Shown here: positions 43,151 to 52,337 of the stretch, piece by piece
Numbering within the stretch: the first letter of the stretch is position 1
Layout: the number at the start of each line of letters is the position of its first letter
Assembly (NCBI RefSeq): GCF_039832105.1
Contig: NZ_JBDOHS010000006.1
Span: forward strand, 1-64,000
Direction: 5' to 3'
Origin: Dorea_A sp016295505
GTDB taxonomy: Bacteria; Bacillota; Clostridia; Lachnospirales; Lachnospiraceae
DNA length: 64,000 nt
Position numbers and translations under genes: made by a program
The notes under the pieces: model-generated
The model's database searches: none
Told to the model about the DNA's origin: nothing
What the model saw: only the letters and a program-made list of their open reading frames with translations

Positions 43151-43609
43151 CTACTCCTCCTCATACTTTTTTACAATTAATTTGACTCCTGAAATGTTCA
43201 CTACTTTAGCCAGTGTCTCCGGCTCCAGAATCTCATCGTCATCCTCTGCTCTCACCGTCCACTCCTGGCCATTTACCACCGCCATTCCTGTCTGATGAAG
43301 ATTATCCACCTTCTCCGCGATACGGATCGTCTTACCTATGATTCCCTCATAATTCGTCTTTTCCCGCTGTGAATTAATGAACTTCACTGCAAACGGTCTT
43401 GTAAACCACAAAAGCACGAATGTCACAACAAAGAACGCGACGATCTGCCATATGAGAGGCACATTCAGCACACTCAGAAGAAGTGCGATCAAAGCACCTC
43501 CTGCTGCCCAGATACTGGTCAGCCCCACCGTAATGATCTCAACAAGCAGGAGAAGGATCAGAAGAACCAGCCAGATAACCGTCATATAAGCATCCTGTAT
43601 CATTGCCAT
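43151..43609 (-). CDS. NfeD-family membrane protein
   Basis: The partner of the SPFH protein encoded next. The 152 residues show three or four hydrophobic segments (about 10-30, 32-50, 52-75) and a C-terminal OB-fold domain (about 90-150, with GKTIRIAEKVDNLHQTGMAVVNGQEWTVRAED). This is the short NfeD type without a protease domain. I start at the ATG at 43609, ten bases after AGGAAG; ATG 43603 is possible and the longer frame to 43669 lies across the promoter. It is the first gene of the unit, divergent from yqeY. Confidence 0.88.
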   Translation of the reverse strand: MAMIQDAYMTVIWLVLLILLLLVEIITVGLTSIWAAGGALIALLLSVLNVPLIWQIVAFFVVTFVLLWFTRPFAVKFINSQREKTNYEGIIGKTIRIAEKVDNLHQTGMAVVNGQEWTVRAEDDDEILEPETLAKVVNISGVKLIVKKYEEE

Positions 43610-43640
43610 AAGCTCTTCACTTCCTTTCTTGATTGTCCTC

Positions 43641-43669
43641 ATCTTAACAAAGTTTCCATTTTTCGACAA
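43641..43669 (-). promoter_or_regulatory. Promoter of nfeD-SPFH operon with a Spo0A-box-like sequence
   Basis: The -35 TTGTCG (43664-43669) and -10 TAAGAT (43641-43646) are 17 bases apart. The -35 lies within TGTCGAA (43662-43668), a perfect core of a Spo0A box, so repression by Spo0A is possible but not shown. Confidence 0.55.
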
Positions 43670-43728
43670 TACATTTTGAGTGAATGAAGTGATTTCATGT
43701 TTGAGTTTGTTAAGCTCTTAATTGGGAC

Positions 43729-43757
43729 TGGATATTTGATACACATTTTTGTATAAT
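43729..43757 (+). promoter_or_regulatory. Promoter of yqeY
   Basis: The -10 TATAAT (43752-43757) is perfect; the -35 TGGATA (43729-43734) is moderate, with 17 bases between them. The ATG lies 30 bases downstream. Confidence 0.72.
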
Positions 43758-43787
43758 AGCATCAGACAATGATAGGAGGAATGAAGT

Positions 43788-44234
43788 ATGAGCAAAATCG
43801 AAGAAGTACGCGCCGACATGGTCAAAGCCATGAAAGCCGGCGACAAAGAAACCAAAGAAACATTATCCATGCTGCTTGCAGCCCTTAAGAATAAAGCCAT
43901 TGACAAACGCTCTGACTTAACGCCTGAGGAAGAGACTCAGGTGATCTTAAAGGAGATTAAGCAAACCAAAGAAACTCTGGATATGACTCCTGCAGACCGC
44001 ACCGAGATCATTGAAGAATGCAGCAAACGCCTTGCAGTCCTTGAGCAGTATGCTCCGAAGATGATGGACGAGGCAGAGATACGGGAAGTGGTCTCATCCG
44101 TTCTTGCTGAGATGGGACTGGACGCACCGACCGCAAAGGATAAAGGGAAGATCATGAAGAACCTGATGCCGAAAGTAAAAGGGAAAGCAGATGGCAAGCT
44201 GGTCAATGACATTGTATCCACGTTCATGAATTAA
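43788..44234 (+). CDS. yqeY: GatB/YqeY-domain protein
   Basis: A 148-residue soluble helical protein of the YqeY family, related to the C-terminal tRNA-binding part of the GatB amidotransferase subunit. Family marks are the N-terminal SKIEEVRADMVKAMKAGDKETKETLSMLLAALKNKAI, a Thr/Glu-rich centre and the C-terminal GKIMKNLMPKVKGKADGKLVNDIVSTFM. Its function is not settled; a role in tRNA-dependent amidation or tRNA handling is inferred from GatB. The ATG at 43788 follows AGGAGGAATGAAGT. It is one of only two plus-strand genes, with its own promoter and terminator. Confidence 0.93.
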   Translation: MSKIEEVRADMVKAMKAGDKETKETLSMLLAALKNKAIDKRSDLTPEEETQVILKEIKQTKETLDMTPADRTEIIEECSKRLAVLEQYAPKMMDEAEIREVVSSVLAEMGLDAPTAKDKGKIMKNLMPKVKGKADGKLVNDIVSTFMN

Positions 44235-44287
44235 CACCTACAGAACCTGCCGCCGGCAGCTTCCTTCGGATGCATGGCAACAAAGAT

Positions 44288-44338
44288 GCCGCTGCTTCAC
44301 AGATGTAATTCATCTATAGAGCAGCGGCTCCTTTTTGT
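44288..44338 (+). terminator. Terminator of yqeY
   Basis: GCCGCTGCT (44288-44296) pairs with AGCAGCGGC (44320-44328); TCCTTTTTGTTT follows on the plus strand. It lies between the convergent yqeY and alpha-galactosidase genes. Confidence 0.85.
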
Positions 44339-46570
44339 TTATCCCTTCTTTGCTTTCAGCACATAGATCCGCGATTCAAAATCCGTACACGGAACCAGAT
44401 CGCCTATGATCTCTCCGGATGTCACATCTGAAGTGATCAGCCCCAGATTCATCAGTTCATCGCCATAATGTTCTGTATGGCTGAATTCATTTTCGTAGAT
44501 CACATCCGGGCGCAGTCCCTGAAGCTTCACCCTGCTGTAAGGCATATTCACTCCGTTCAGAACACGGTACCAGCCGACCAGTGCTGTATTCTGATCTTCA
44601 CTGACTACCATCCAGACAGTTTCATTTTTCTCAAACGGGCTTACCAGTCGGTAAAATGTTCCATACTGGATGGTCTCCCGGTACTCTTTCATAAACGCAA
44701 TCTGCTCTTTTACCTGCCCGATCTCTTCCTCTGTCAGCTTATTCAGATCCAGCTCATAGCCAAATGTTCCAAAATAAGCTACATTTGCTCTGGTATGAAG
44801 CGGAGTCCTCCGATATACCTGATGATTCGGAATGACTGACACATGGCTTCCGATACTGCTGATCGGATAACACATGGACGTTCCATACTGGATCTTCAGC
44901 CGTTCAATGGCATCCGAATCATCGCTGGCCCATCCCTGCGGTGCATAATAGAGCATACCGGGATCAAATCTTCCCCCACCGCTCGCACAAGATTCAAACA
45001 GAACCTCCGGGAATTCACCGGTCAGACGATCATACAGATCATAAACTCCCAGAATATAACGGTGGAAAACTTCTCCCTGCCTGTCTGCCGGAAGTGCAGC
45101 CGAATAACATTCTGTAATACTCCTGTTCATATCCCATTTGATATAAGAGATTCTGGATTCAGACAGAATCTTACGCATCATCTCATGAATACGGTCAACG
45201 ACTTCACGTCTGGAAAAATCAAGCACATACTGATATCTTCCATGGGATACACTCCTGTCGGGTGTCTGAAGGATCCAGTCCGGATGTTCCCTGAAAAGAT
45301 CGGAATCCTTATTGACCATTTCCGGTTCAAACCAGAGACCAAACTTCATTCCCAATGCTTCAATCTTTCTGGAAAGACCACTGATTCCTTCCGGAAGGCG
45401 CTCCGGATTGGCTATCCAGTCTCCAAGTCCTGCAAGCTCACTGTTTCTTTCTCCAAACCATCCATCATCCAGTACAAAAAGCTCCACGCCACATTCTTTT
45501 GCCTTTGCTGCTATCTCAAGGAGTCTTTCTTCTGTAAAATCAAAGTATGTAGCTTCCCAGTTGTTATTCAGAATCGGCCTCACACGGTCTCTCCAGTAAC
45601 CTCTTGCCAGTCTGGAACGATACAGACGATGATAGGCCTGACTCATACCGTTCAACCCATGTTCCGTGTATACCATGACAGCTTCCGGCGTCTGAAAACT
45701 TTCACAGGTATCCAGTTTCCAGTCAAATCCTTCCGGATTGATCCCCGCCGTGATACGCGTCACATTATGCGTATCCACTTCAGCCTGTATCCGGAAATTG
45801 CCACTGTAGATCAGACTGAATCCGACAGCCTCTCCCTGTGTCTCGCTGGTACCCGGGCGCTTCAATACCAGAAATGGATTCTGTTCATGTGAAGAATTTC
45901 CCCGTCTGCTGTCGATTGCCTGTATTCCCTGCTCCAGTCTGCGGTTTTTGATATGTCTTTCCCGTGCCCATGCCCCGGACAACTGCATCCAGACATAATC
46001 ACAGTCCGGCAGATCCAGACTCATACTCATGGCAGAGAGCAGATGCACCGGTCTTGTTCCTTCGTTTACAAACCTTGCACTTCTTGCGATCACCCCATCC
46101 CGGTCAAATATCGTGTACAGGAGTTCAAGACGGATTCCTGTCACCGGATCTTTCAAAATCAGGCAAAGTGTTTCTGCCTCGTCGTCTGCCTCCGTATAGG
46201 TCGCCGGCAGCCCTTCCAGTCCCGGCTTTCCTCCGGCAATCGAATGTTCCACATATTGAAAATCACTGATTCTGCTTCCGTTCTCCTGCAGGATCTCTAC
46301 CGCAGGGTGCCGGTAATCAGTCGTTCCATATACCGGATATTCCTGTCGGATATGCTCCAGCGAGAAGGTACGGTCACCCTCAAAGACATAAGAGGTCATT
46401 GGTCTTGGAGCTTTTTCGACCAGATAAGAAAAATCGGCCTTATCATGAATCCGTTTTCCAAAATACAGTTGTCCCAGGTGCCCGTTTTCCAACACGCACA
46501 TCACATAACTGATCTGCTCATTGTACAGGTGAAATGTCTTCGTTTCCTCATGAAAAATAATAGTTGCCAT
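44339..46570 (-). CDS. Alpha-galactosidase (GH36)
   Basis: This enzyme hydrolyses terminal alpha-galactosyl residues from raffinose-family sugars or melibiose. The 743 residues have a large N-terminal beta domain (about 1-300) and a catalytic barrel with LFVLDDGWFGERN, the nucleophile in YIKWDMNRSITE, the FESCASGGGRFD substrate loop and the acid/base in WASDDSDAIERL, all intact. No signal peptide is present, so it acts inside the cell. The ATG at 46570 follows GGGAGGAAGACA; an upstream extension enters the prsA terminator. It appears to be a single-gene unit. Confidence 0.95.
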   Translation of the reverse strand: MATIIFHEETKTFHLYNEQISYVMCVLENGHLGQLYFGKRIHDKADFSYLVEKAPRPMTSYVFEGDRTFSLEHIRQEYPVYGTTDYRHPAVEILQENGSRISDFQYVEHSIAGGKPGLEGLPATYTEADDEAETLCLILKDPVTGIRLELLYTIFDRDGVIARSARFVNEGTRPVHLLSAMSMSLDLPDCDYVWMQLSGAWARERHIKNRRLEQGIQAIDSRRGNSSHEQNPFLVLKRPGTSETQGEAVGFSLIYSGNFRIQAEVDTHNVTRITAGINPEGFDWKLDTCESFQTPEAVMVYTEHGLNGMSQAYHRLYRSRLARGYWRDRVRPILNNNWEATYFDFTEERLLEIAAKAKECGVELFVLDDGWFGERNSELAGLGDWIANPERLPEGISGLSRKIEALGMKFGLWFEPEMVNKDSDLFREHPDWILQTPDRSVSHGRYQYVLDFSRREVVDRIHEMMRKILSESRISYIKWDMNRSITECYSAALPADRQGEVFHRYILGVYDLYDRLTGEFPEVLFESCASGGGRFDPGMLYYAPQGWASDDSDAIERLKIQYGTSMCYPISSIGSHVSVIPNHQVYRRTPLHTRANVAYFGTFGYELDLNKLTEEEIGQVKEQIAFMKEYRETIQYGTFYRLVSPFEKNETVWMVVSEDQNTALVGWYRVLNGVNMPYSRVKLQGLRPDVIYENEFSHTEHYGDELMNLGLITSDVTSGEIIGDLVPCTDFESRIYVLKAKKG

Positions 46571-46621
46571 TGTCTTCCTCCCTCTACTCATATGTGATTT
46601 CCGAAAATCGCCTGCTATGAT

Positions 46622-46662
46622 AAAAAGAACCCGGGGGTACCCACATAAGCTCCTCGGGTTCT
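46622..46662 (-). terminator. Terminator after prsA-like gene
   Basis: AGAACCCG (46626-46633) pairs with CGGGTTCT (46655-46662); five T residues follow on the minus strand. It ends the pth-mfd-prsA unit. Confidence 0.88.
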
Positions 46663-46688
46663 GTTTTGTCATCATATCATAACACTTC

Positions 46689-47711
46689 TTAATCTTCCGT
46701 TGTAGTTTCTGATTCTTCCTGCTTGAATGTAACGCTCAGTTTCTGGAAATCCACCTTTTTCCATACGTTTTTGTTTACTTTGATTTCTTCTTTTTCTTTC
46801 AGTTCCGCGCAGGTATCATTAAACAGTTCGGTCTGTCTGTCGCTGACGATGGACGCCTTCTTCTGATCTGTTGCGTCTCTGTCGAGAAGAGAAGTAAGCT
46901 TTACTACATAACATGCACTGTCTGTCTCAATGATATCAGAGACATCGCCTTCCGCCATCTGATCAGCAGCTTCAATCACTTCTGCTGCCGGACTGGTAGA
47001 TTCTGCATCAAAAGTTACCGTTTTCGCCTCATATCCCTGCTCTGTAACAAAGGTATCAAAATCTTCTGCCGCCTTAGCACCCTCAGCAAATGCTTCAGCC
47101 TGCTCTTTCACAGAAGCTTTTTCATCATCAGAAAGTTCTGTCTGTCCGTCCTCTGCCAGATAAGAAAATTCTACGTATTCCATGCTCTTCTGTGCAGCTT
47201 CCTCATCGCTCACCTCTGTATCCGCCTCTGCCTGAATCGCATTACGCATCTTATTCTCGATCGTCATCAGCGTCATGACTCTCTCTACCGTTTCCTTCGA
47301 ACCGGACACCTTCTCCTTATCTGCATCTTCATTGGTCTCATCAAATGTCTTTGCCGCATTTTCGATAGCCGTTTTTTCCTCGTCAGAAAGCGTCACATCA
47401 TACGCATCCATATTCTTTTCCAGAACGATCATCGTCTCCAGCTCTTCCAGAACGGAATCTTTGATAGATTCTTCATAGGTCTTTCCGTCTGCCACCTCTG
47501 TCGTCCACATATCATCTCCGCCCATATAAGCTGCGTAATAGGTCTCATACATCGCCTGTGTATATCTTGCATAGAAGTTCGCAACTCCCGCGGTGATCTT
47601 CTGATCCCCGACAGTTGCCACCACATCATCTTCCTTTAAAGATCCGCATCCGGTCAGGGATGTCACTGCCAGCATTCCCGTCAATGCAAACGTCAATACT
47701 TTCTTTTTCAT
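46689..47711 (-). CDS. PrsA/SurA-like foldase lipoprotein
   Basis: An extracytoplasmic lipoprotein, 340 residues, likely to assist folding of exported proteins. The signal peptide ends in LTGC with lipidated Cys22. The N-terminal SurA-like part (VVATVGDQKITAGVANFYARYTQ) and a helical middle are followed by a rotamase-like region (about 190-290, with FAEGAKAAEDFDTF and EGDVSDIIETDSACYVVKLTS). The parvulin active-site residues cannot be confirmed by eye, so it may act only as a chaperone. It is very acidic. The ATG at 47711 lies 11 bases after AAGGAGGG. It follows mfd by 51 bases, a common clostridial order. Confidence 0.85.
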   Translation of the reverse strand: MKKKVLTFALTGMLAVTSLTGCGSLKEDDVVATVGDQKITAGVANFYARYTQAMYETYYAAYMGGDDMWTTEVADGKTYEESIKDSVLEELETMIVLEKNMDAYDVTLSDEEKTAIENAAKTFDETNEDADKEKVSGSKETVERVMTLMTIENKMRNAIQAEADTEVSDEEAAQKSMEYVEFSYLAEDGQTELSDDEKASVKEQAEAFAEGAKAAEDFDTFVTEQGYEAKTVTFDAESTSPAAEVIEAADQMAEGDVSDIIETDSACYVVKLTSLLDRDATDQKKASIVSDRQTELFNDTCAELKEKEEIKVNKNVWKKVDFQKLSVTFKQEESETTTED

Positions 47712-47762
47712 GCCTCTGCATACCCTCCTTAGTATCGTTAACCATTATATTATATCCTTTTT

Positions 47763-50700
47763 TTATGGTTCAATCAATCCTTTAATTCCATTTAACACTT
47801 TTTTCACGATTTCCAGGACGTCTGTATTCTTCTCCTTTTTGCTGCGTCTCTTTTTCTCATATACAAAGCAGGGACTTCCCGTCTCAGCTTTAAAACAGAG
47901 TTCTCCCTTGAAATCACTGATCAGACGCGGGATACGCTCCGGATGAACTTTTGCCTTCTCATACATGGTAAATGTATACGTATCTCCTTTTTGTTCCACT
48001 GCCGTTACATAGACACTGTGTGCCTGTGCCTTTAATGCAGCAACCGCAAGAAGAGTCTCCACTTTCTTCGGAATATCTCCGAAACGATCAATCAGCTCTT
48101 CTGTCATATCTTCCATCTCCTCCTGATTCTCGATCGCTGCAATTCTCTTATAGATATCCAGCTTCTGATACTCATTTGGAATATAGGAATCGGGAATATA
48201 TGCATCCACATTCAGATCCATTGTCGTATGATACGTTTCCTCTTCTTCCGTCTCCCCTTTCAGATGCTTGACCGCTTCATTGAGCATCTTACAGTAGAGA
48301 TCATATCCGACTGCTTCCATATGGCCGTGCTGTTCAGCTCCCAGAAGATTGCCCGCACCCCGGATCTCAAGATCCCGCATGGCAATCTTGAATCCGGAAC
48401 CAAGATCCGTAAATTCCCGGATGGCAGCCAGACGCTTCTCTGCTACCTCTTTCAGGAGCTTGTCTCTGCGGTACAGCAGGAATGCATATGCCATGCGATT
48501 GGACCTGCCGACTCTTCCCCTGAGCTGATAAAGCTGGGATAATCCCAGACGGTCCGCATCATGAATGATCATGGTGTTAACATTGGAGATATCAAGACCG
48601 GTCTCGATAATCGTCGTCGATACCAGCACATCAATTTCCCCGTTAATAAAATCATACATGATCCTCTCCAGTTCATGCTCCCGCATCTGTCCGTGTGCAT
48701 ATTCTACCGTCACATCCGGCACCAGCTTCTGCACATGTGCAGTTACTTCTGCAATATCTTCCACGCGATTATAAACGTAGTATACCTGTCCCTGTCTTGC
48801 ACATTCACGCTCAATGGCTTCCCGGACCATCTCATCATTATATTCCATGACATACGTCTGGATCGGCATTCGATCATTCGGTGCTTCCTCCAGAACACTC
48901 ATATCCCGGATACCGATCAGGCTCATATGCAACGTTCTCGGGATCGGCGTGGCAGTCAGCGTCAGTACATCCACATTTTCCTTCAGTTTTTTGATCTTCT
49001 CTTTGTGCTGAACACCGAACCGCTGTTCTTCATCGATGATCAGAAGTCCCAGATCCTTGAACTTCAGATCGTCACTCAATACACGATGCGTACCGATCAC
49101 AATATCTACCAGTCCGCGCTTTGTATCCTCAATCGTCTTTTTCTGCTGGGCCGCTGTCCGGAATCTGCACATCAGATCCACCCGGACCGGAAAATCCTTC
49201 ATTCGCTGTAAAAATGTATTGTAATGCTGCTGTGCCAGAATCGTTGTCGGAACCAGATAAACCACCTGTTTGTCTTCCTGCACCGCTTTGAATGCAGCAC
49301 GAATCGCAACCTCTGTCTTACCGAATCCCACATCCCCGCAGATCAGACGATCCATGATCTTGCTGCTCTGCATATCCCGTTTCACAGCATCGATTGCCAG
49401 CATCTGGTCTTCCGTCTCATCAAACGGAAACATCTCTTCAAACTCTTTCTGCCATACAGTATCTTCTCCATATACATACCCCTGCTTCTCCTGCCTTGCC
49501 GCATACAGCTGAACCAGATCCTTCGCGATCTCCCGGACTGCTCCCCGGACTCTTGTCTTGGTTTTGGTCCATTCCTGTGTCCCAAGTCTGTTCAGCTTCG
49601 GCTTCTTTGCATCTGCACTCGCATACTTCTGGATCATATCCAGCTGCGTTGCGGGAATATACAGATTCCCGCCCTGTGCATAAGAGATCTTCATGTAGTC
49701 CTTTGCAATCTTGTCAACCACGATTTTTTCAATTCCCTGATAGACTCCGATTCCATGACTTTCATGAACCACATAGTCTCCTGGCTTCAGTTCCGAGAAG
49801 CTCTGGATCTTTCTTCCTTCATAGACCTTTCGTTTTTTCTTCTTCCTGCTCTTTCCGAAGATATCTGTCTCTGAGATCACAGTAAACTTAATCATCGGAT
49901 ATTCATAGCCTTCCGCGACATATCCATGTGCCGTCATAATCTCTCCCGGCTGCACCTCGCGGTCCATATCATCACTGTAATAGCTGCTCAGACTGTAGTC
50001 TCTCAAATCCTCAGCCAGACGTCTGGCTCTTGTCCTGGATCCGGACAGCAGAATGACCCGGTACCCGTTTCTCTTCAGTCGCTTAAGATCCTGTGTCAGC
50101 ATCTCAAAGCTGTTGTTATATGGATTCACATTTTTAGACTGAATATGCATGGTATCGCGTACTTCGAGTCCTTTACAACGCATGTCCAGAGAAAAAAAAC
50201 CCACACTGCTGTAAGCATTCATCTTCTTCAGGATCTCCTCCGTCAGATAAAGTCTCGCTTCCGCATTCGTCATCTCATATCCGCTTTCAATCCTTTTTTT
50301 CTGCGCCTCCATGAACTCTTCTTCCACGCCCTGACCTTTTTCTGCCAGGCGCACCGGCTCATCCAGAAAAAGAAGCGTCTGCTCCTTCGGAAAATAATCC
50401 AGAAAGGACACCCCTCTTTCCTCCTCCTTCGGGAATTCGACAGCCGGACAGATGGCAATCTCCGAAAGATTCTCGATCGATCTCTGCGTCTCTACATCAA
50501 ATGTCCGGATGGAATCCACCTCATCTCCCCACAGCTCGATCCTTACCGGCTGTTCCTCCGTAAGAGGATACACATCCAGAATTCCTCCCCGGACCGCAAA
50601 CTGACCCGGACCTTCAATCTGGACTTCTCTTTCATATCCGATTCCTGTCAGCTGCTCTGTCATCTCATCAAGACTGATCGTGCTGTCTCCCTGGATCCGT

Positions 50701-51110
50701 ATGATACGTTTTTCAATCACTTCTTTTGGAAGGAGCGAATCCATAAATGCATCAAAACTGGTAACCACGGTCAGCGCTTCCCCGGTCGTAACTGCCTGTA
50801 TGACCTCCATTCTCTTTCTCACCAGTTCTTTGCTTCGAATGTCCGCCTGATAAAATAACAGATCCTTTGCCGGATACAGATACGTATTCGGGTCCAGAAA
50901 ACGATATTCTTCATACACCTGTCTGGCCTTTGATTCACTGGAACAGGCGATGACTTTATATTTACAGCCATCGCTCAGCGCATACATCATATGAGATTTC
51001 TGGGAATTCACGCATCCGCAGACACGCAGCATGCCCGGTGCTTCTGTTTTATTTTTGCAGAGTTCTTCAAACTCCGCCAAATCACTCAATGGCCTGATCA
51101 GAGCTTGCAT
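47763..51110 (-). CDS. mfd: Transcription-repair coupling factor Mfd
   Basis: Mfd removes stalled RNA polymerase at DNA lesions and recruits UvrA. The 1115 residues show the UvrB-like N-terminal module (about 1-330), the RNA polymerase-interacting CarD-like domain (about 455-525, PGDYVVHESHGIGVYQGIEKI), a RecG-like translocase with Walker A GDVGFGKTE, DEEQ box and TATPIPRTLHMS, RGRVGRSNRMAYAFLLY, and the C-terminal TRCF domain. Length is normal. The ATG at 51110 lies two bases after pth, with its AAGGAGG ribosome site in the end of pth. Confidence 0.98.
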   Translation of the reverse strand: MQALIRPLSDLAEFEELCKNKTEAPGMLRVCGCVNSQKSHMMYALSDGCKYKVIACSSESKARQVYEEYRFLDPNTYLYPAKDLLFYQADIRSKELVRKRMEVIQAVTTGEALTVVTSFDAFMDSLLPKEVIEKRIIRIQGDSTISLDEMTEQLTGIGYEREVQIEGPGQFAVRGGILDVYPLTEEQPVRIELWGDEVDSIRTFDVETQRSIENLSEIAICPAVEFPKEEERGVSFLDYFPKEQTLLFLDEPVRLAEKGQGVEEEFMEAQKKRIESGYEMTNAEARLYLTEEILKKMNAYSSVGFFSLDMRCKGLEVRDTMHIQSKNVNPYNNSFEMLTQDLKRLKRNGYRVILLSGSRTRARRLAEDLRDYSLSSYYSDDMDREVQPGEIMTAHGYVAEGYEYPMIKFTVISETDIFGKSRKKKKRKVYEGRKIQSFSELKPGDYVVHESHGIGVYQGIEKIVVDKIAKDYMKISYAQGGNLYIPATQLDMIQKYASADAKKPKLNRLGTQEWTKTKTRVRGAVREIAKDLVQLYAARQEKQGYVYGEDTVWQKEFEEMFPFDETEDQMLAIDAVKRDMQSSKIMDRLICGDVGFGKTEVAIRAAFKAVQEDKQVVYLVPTTILAQQHYNTFLQRMKDFPVRVDLMCRFRTAAQQKKTIEDTKRGLVDIVIGTHRVLSDDLKFKDLGLLIIDEEQRFGVQHKEKIKKLKENVDVLTLTATPIPRTLHMSLIGIRDMSVLEEAPNDRMPIQTYVMEYNDEMVREAIERECARQGQVYYVYNRVEDIAEVTAHVQKLVPDVTVEYAHGQMREHELERIMYDFINGEIDVLVSTTIIETGLDISNVNTMIIHDADRLGLSQLYQLRGRVGRSNRMAYAFLLYRRDKLLKEVAEKRLAAIREFTDLGSGFKIAMRDLEIRGAGNLLGAEQHGHMEAVGYDLYCKMLNEAVKHLKGETEEEETYHTTMDLNVDAYIPDSYIPNEYQKLDIYKRIAAIENQEEMEDMTEELIDRFGDIPKKVETLLAVAALKAQAHSVYVTAVEQKGDTYTFTMYEKAKVHPERIPRLISDFKGELCFKAETGSPCFVYEKKRRSKKEKNTDVLEIVKKVLNGIKGLIEP

Positions 51111-51112
51111 AA

Positions 51113-51697
51113 TTATGCCTCCTTAGGCTTTACTTTCCTGTTATATTGATTCATGGCAGCCTCTGTCTCCCCATTCAGGAGCATGGACACCGCATCTGCT
51201 GCCTTCTGGTATCCTTCCTTCATCTGCTCTTTTTCTTCTTTTGAAAAATGTCCGAGCACATAATCTGCGAGATCATATTTTCTGGGTTTTTCTCCGACAC
51301 CGACCTTGATTCTCAAAAATACATCCGTTCCCAGTTCCGAAAGAATGCTCTTGATTCCGTTATGCCCTCCTGCACTGCCTTTTTTCCGGATGCGAAGCTG
51401 CCCTACGCCCAGACTGACGTCATCGTAAATGACGATCAGTTCACTCTCTTCATCCACTTTGTAATAATCCACCAGTGATCTAATACTCTCTCCGCTCAGA
51501 TTCATATATGTCTGCGGCTTGACAAGAATCACCTTATGACCTTCGATCATACCCTTTCCGATCAACGCACGGCTTTTCCTGGTATCCACAGATATATTAT
51601 ATCGTTCAGCCAGTGTATCTATGACATCAAATCCCACATTATGTCTCGTTCCCTCGTATTGTAACGTTGGATTCCCAAGTCCTGCAATAATAAACAT
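51113..51697 (-). CDS. pth: Peptidyl-tRNA hydrolase
   Basis: This enzyme recycles tRNA from prematurely released peptidyl-tRNA. The 194 residues contain the family marks MFIIAGLGNPTLQYEGTRHN with catalytic His in TRHNVGFD (about 20), KPQTYMNLSG, YDDVSLGVGQLRIRKKGSAGGHNGIKS and VGVGEKP. The start is the ATG at 51697; the GTG at 51706 is too close to GGAG. The gene has its own promoter and is tightly linked to mfd, a conserved pair in Firmicutes. Confidence 0.97.
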   Translation of the reverse strand: MFIIAGLGNPTLQYEGTRHNVGFDVIDTLAERYNISVDTRKSRALIGKGMIEGHKVILVKPQTYMNLSGESIRSLVDYYKVDEESELIVIYDDVSLGVGQLRIRKKGSAGGHNGIKSILSELGTDVFLRIKVGVGEKPRKYDLADYVLGHFSKEEKEQMKEGYQKAADAVSMLLNGETEAAMNQYNRKVKPKEA

Positions 51698-51727
51698 ATC
51701 TCTCACTCTCCGTTTCTTTCCTTTACC

Positions 51728-51756
51728 ATTCTACAAGAAGCATGCCGATTTGTCAC
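51728..51756 (-). promoter_or_regulatory. Promoter of pth-mfd-prsA operon
   Basis: The -35 GTGACA (51751-51756) and -10 TAGAAT (51728-51733) are 17 bases apart, each one mismatch from consensus. Confidence 0.72.
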
Positions 51757-51804
51757 GCAAAATAATCCGGCGGCATTCCCTGCCGGAGTTTTCCTTCCCG
51801 CATG

Positions 51805-51832
51805 CATAATCTGCACTTTATTTTCATACATT
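51805..51832 (+). promoter_or_regulatory. Candidate SigE/SigK-type sporulation promoter
   Basis: CATACATT (51825-51832) fits the -10 of mother-cell sigma factors (CATACA-T), with CATA (51805-51808) at a -35 position 16 bases upstream. It precedes the plus-strand membrane protein gene by 43 bases. A standard SigA reading (TTATAT) is the alternative. Confidence 0.4.
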
Positions 51833-51875
51833 ATATAGAACAAAACTATCTTGGAAAGTACAGGAGGTCTCTGCT

Positions 51876-52310
51876 ATGAGTTCCAGAACAAAAATCGTCG
51901 TGCTGCATATGAAAGAAATCATCTACACAGTAGTCTTTGCAATTCTTGCAATTCTATTGATCCTGCTTTTGATATTTATGTTTTCGCCCGGAAAAAAATC
52001 AGCCGTCGATACAGAAGCCAGATACACACCGGGTGTCTACACTTCCACGCTCACACTGAACAATACCGCTCTTGAGGTAGAAGTGACTGTAGACGAATCC
52101 CACATCAATTCCATACGGTTCGCCAATCTGGATGATACCATTACAACCATGTATCCCTTGATACAGCCGACCATTGAGGATCTTGCCGAACAGATCTATC
52201 AGACACAGTCCCTGGAAAATATCCAATATGACGAAGAGACTCCCTATACCTCCCAGATCATTGTAAATGCCATACAGGAAGCATTGAAAAAAGCCGAAAC
52301 TACCAGGTAG
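51876..52310 (+). CDS. Membrane-anchored protein with FMN_bind-like domain
   Basis: The 144-residue protein has an N-terminal membrane segment (about 14-36) and an outside domain of about 95 residues. The pattern of the domain, YTPGVYTSTLTLNNTALEVEVTVD, then ITTMYPLIQPTIEDLAEQIYQTQS, then YTSQIIVNAIQEALKKA, resembles FMN_bind domains, but the SGAT motif used for covalent flavin attachment is absent. The ATG at 51876 follows AGGAGG by eight bases. It is one of two plus-strand genes and has a possible sporulation promoter. The function is unknown; a lost-cofactor relative of FMN_bind proteins is my best guess. Confidence 0.75.
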   Translation: MSSRTKIVVLHMKEIIYTVVFAILAILLILLLIFMFSPGKKSAVDTEARYTPGVYTSTLTLNNTALEVEVTVDESHINSIRFANLDDTITTMYPLIQPTIEDLAEQIYQTQSLENIQYDEETPYTSQIIVNAIQEALKKAETTR

Positions 52311-52320
52311 TTACGGCTTT
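52290..52320. terminator. Bidirectional terminator between convergent genes
   Basis: AAAGCCG/CGGCTTT and AACTACC/GGTAGTT arms separated by one mismatch form a tight hairpin. TTTTC follows on the plus strand and TTTTTTC on the minus strand, so it can end both the plus-strand gene and the minus-strand gene at 52338. Confidence 0.85.
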
Positions 52321-52337
52321 TCTTCTGTTTTGTTACA

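Noticed and set aside
51771..51795. Hairpin CCGGC/GCCGG as a terminator for a plus-strand gene
   Set aside because: No gene ends there; it lies between the divergent pth and FMN_bind-like genes and its tail is only a short T stretch, so no function is assigned.
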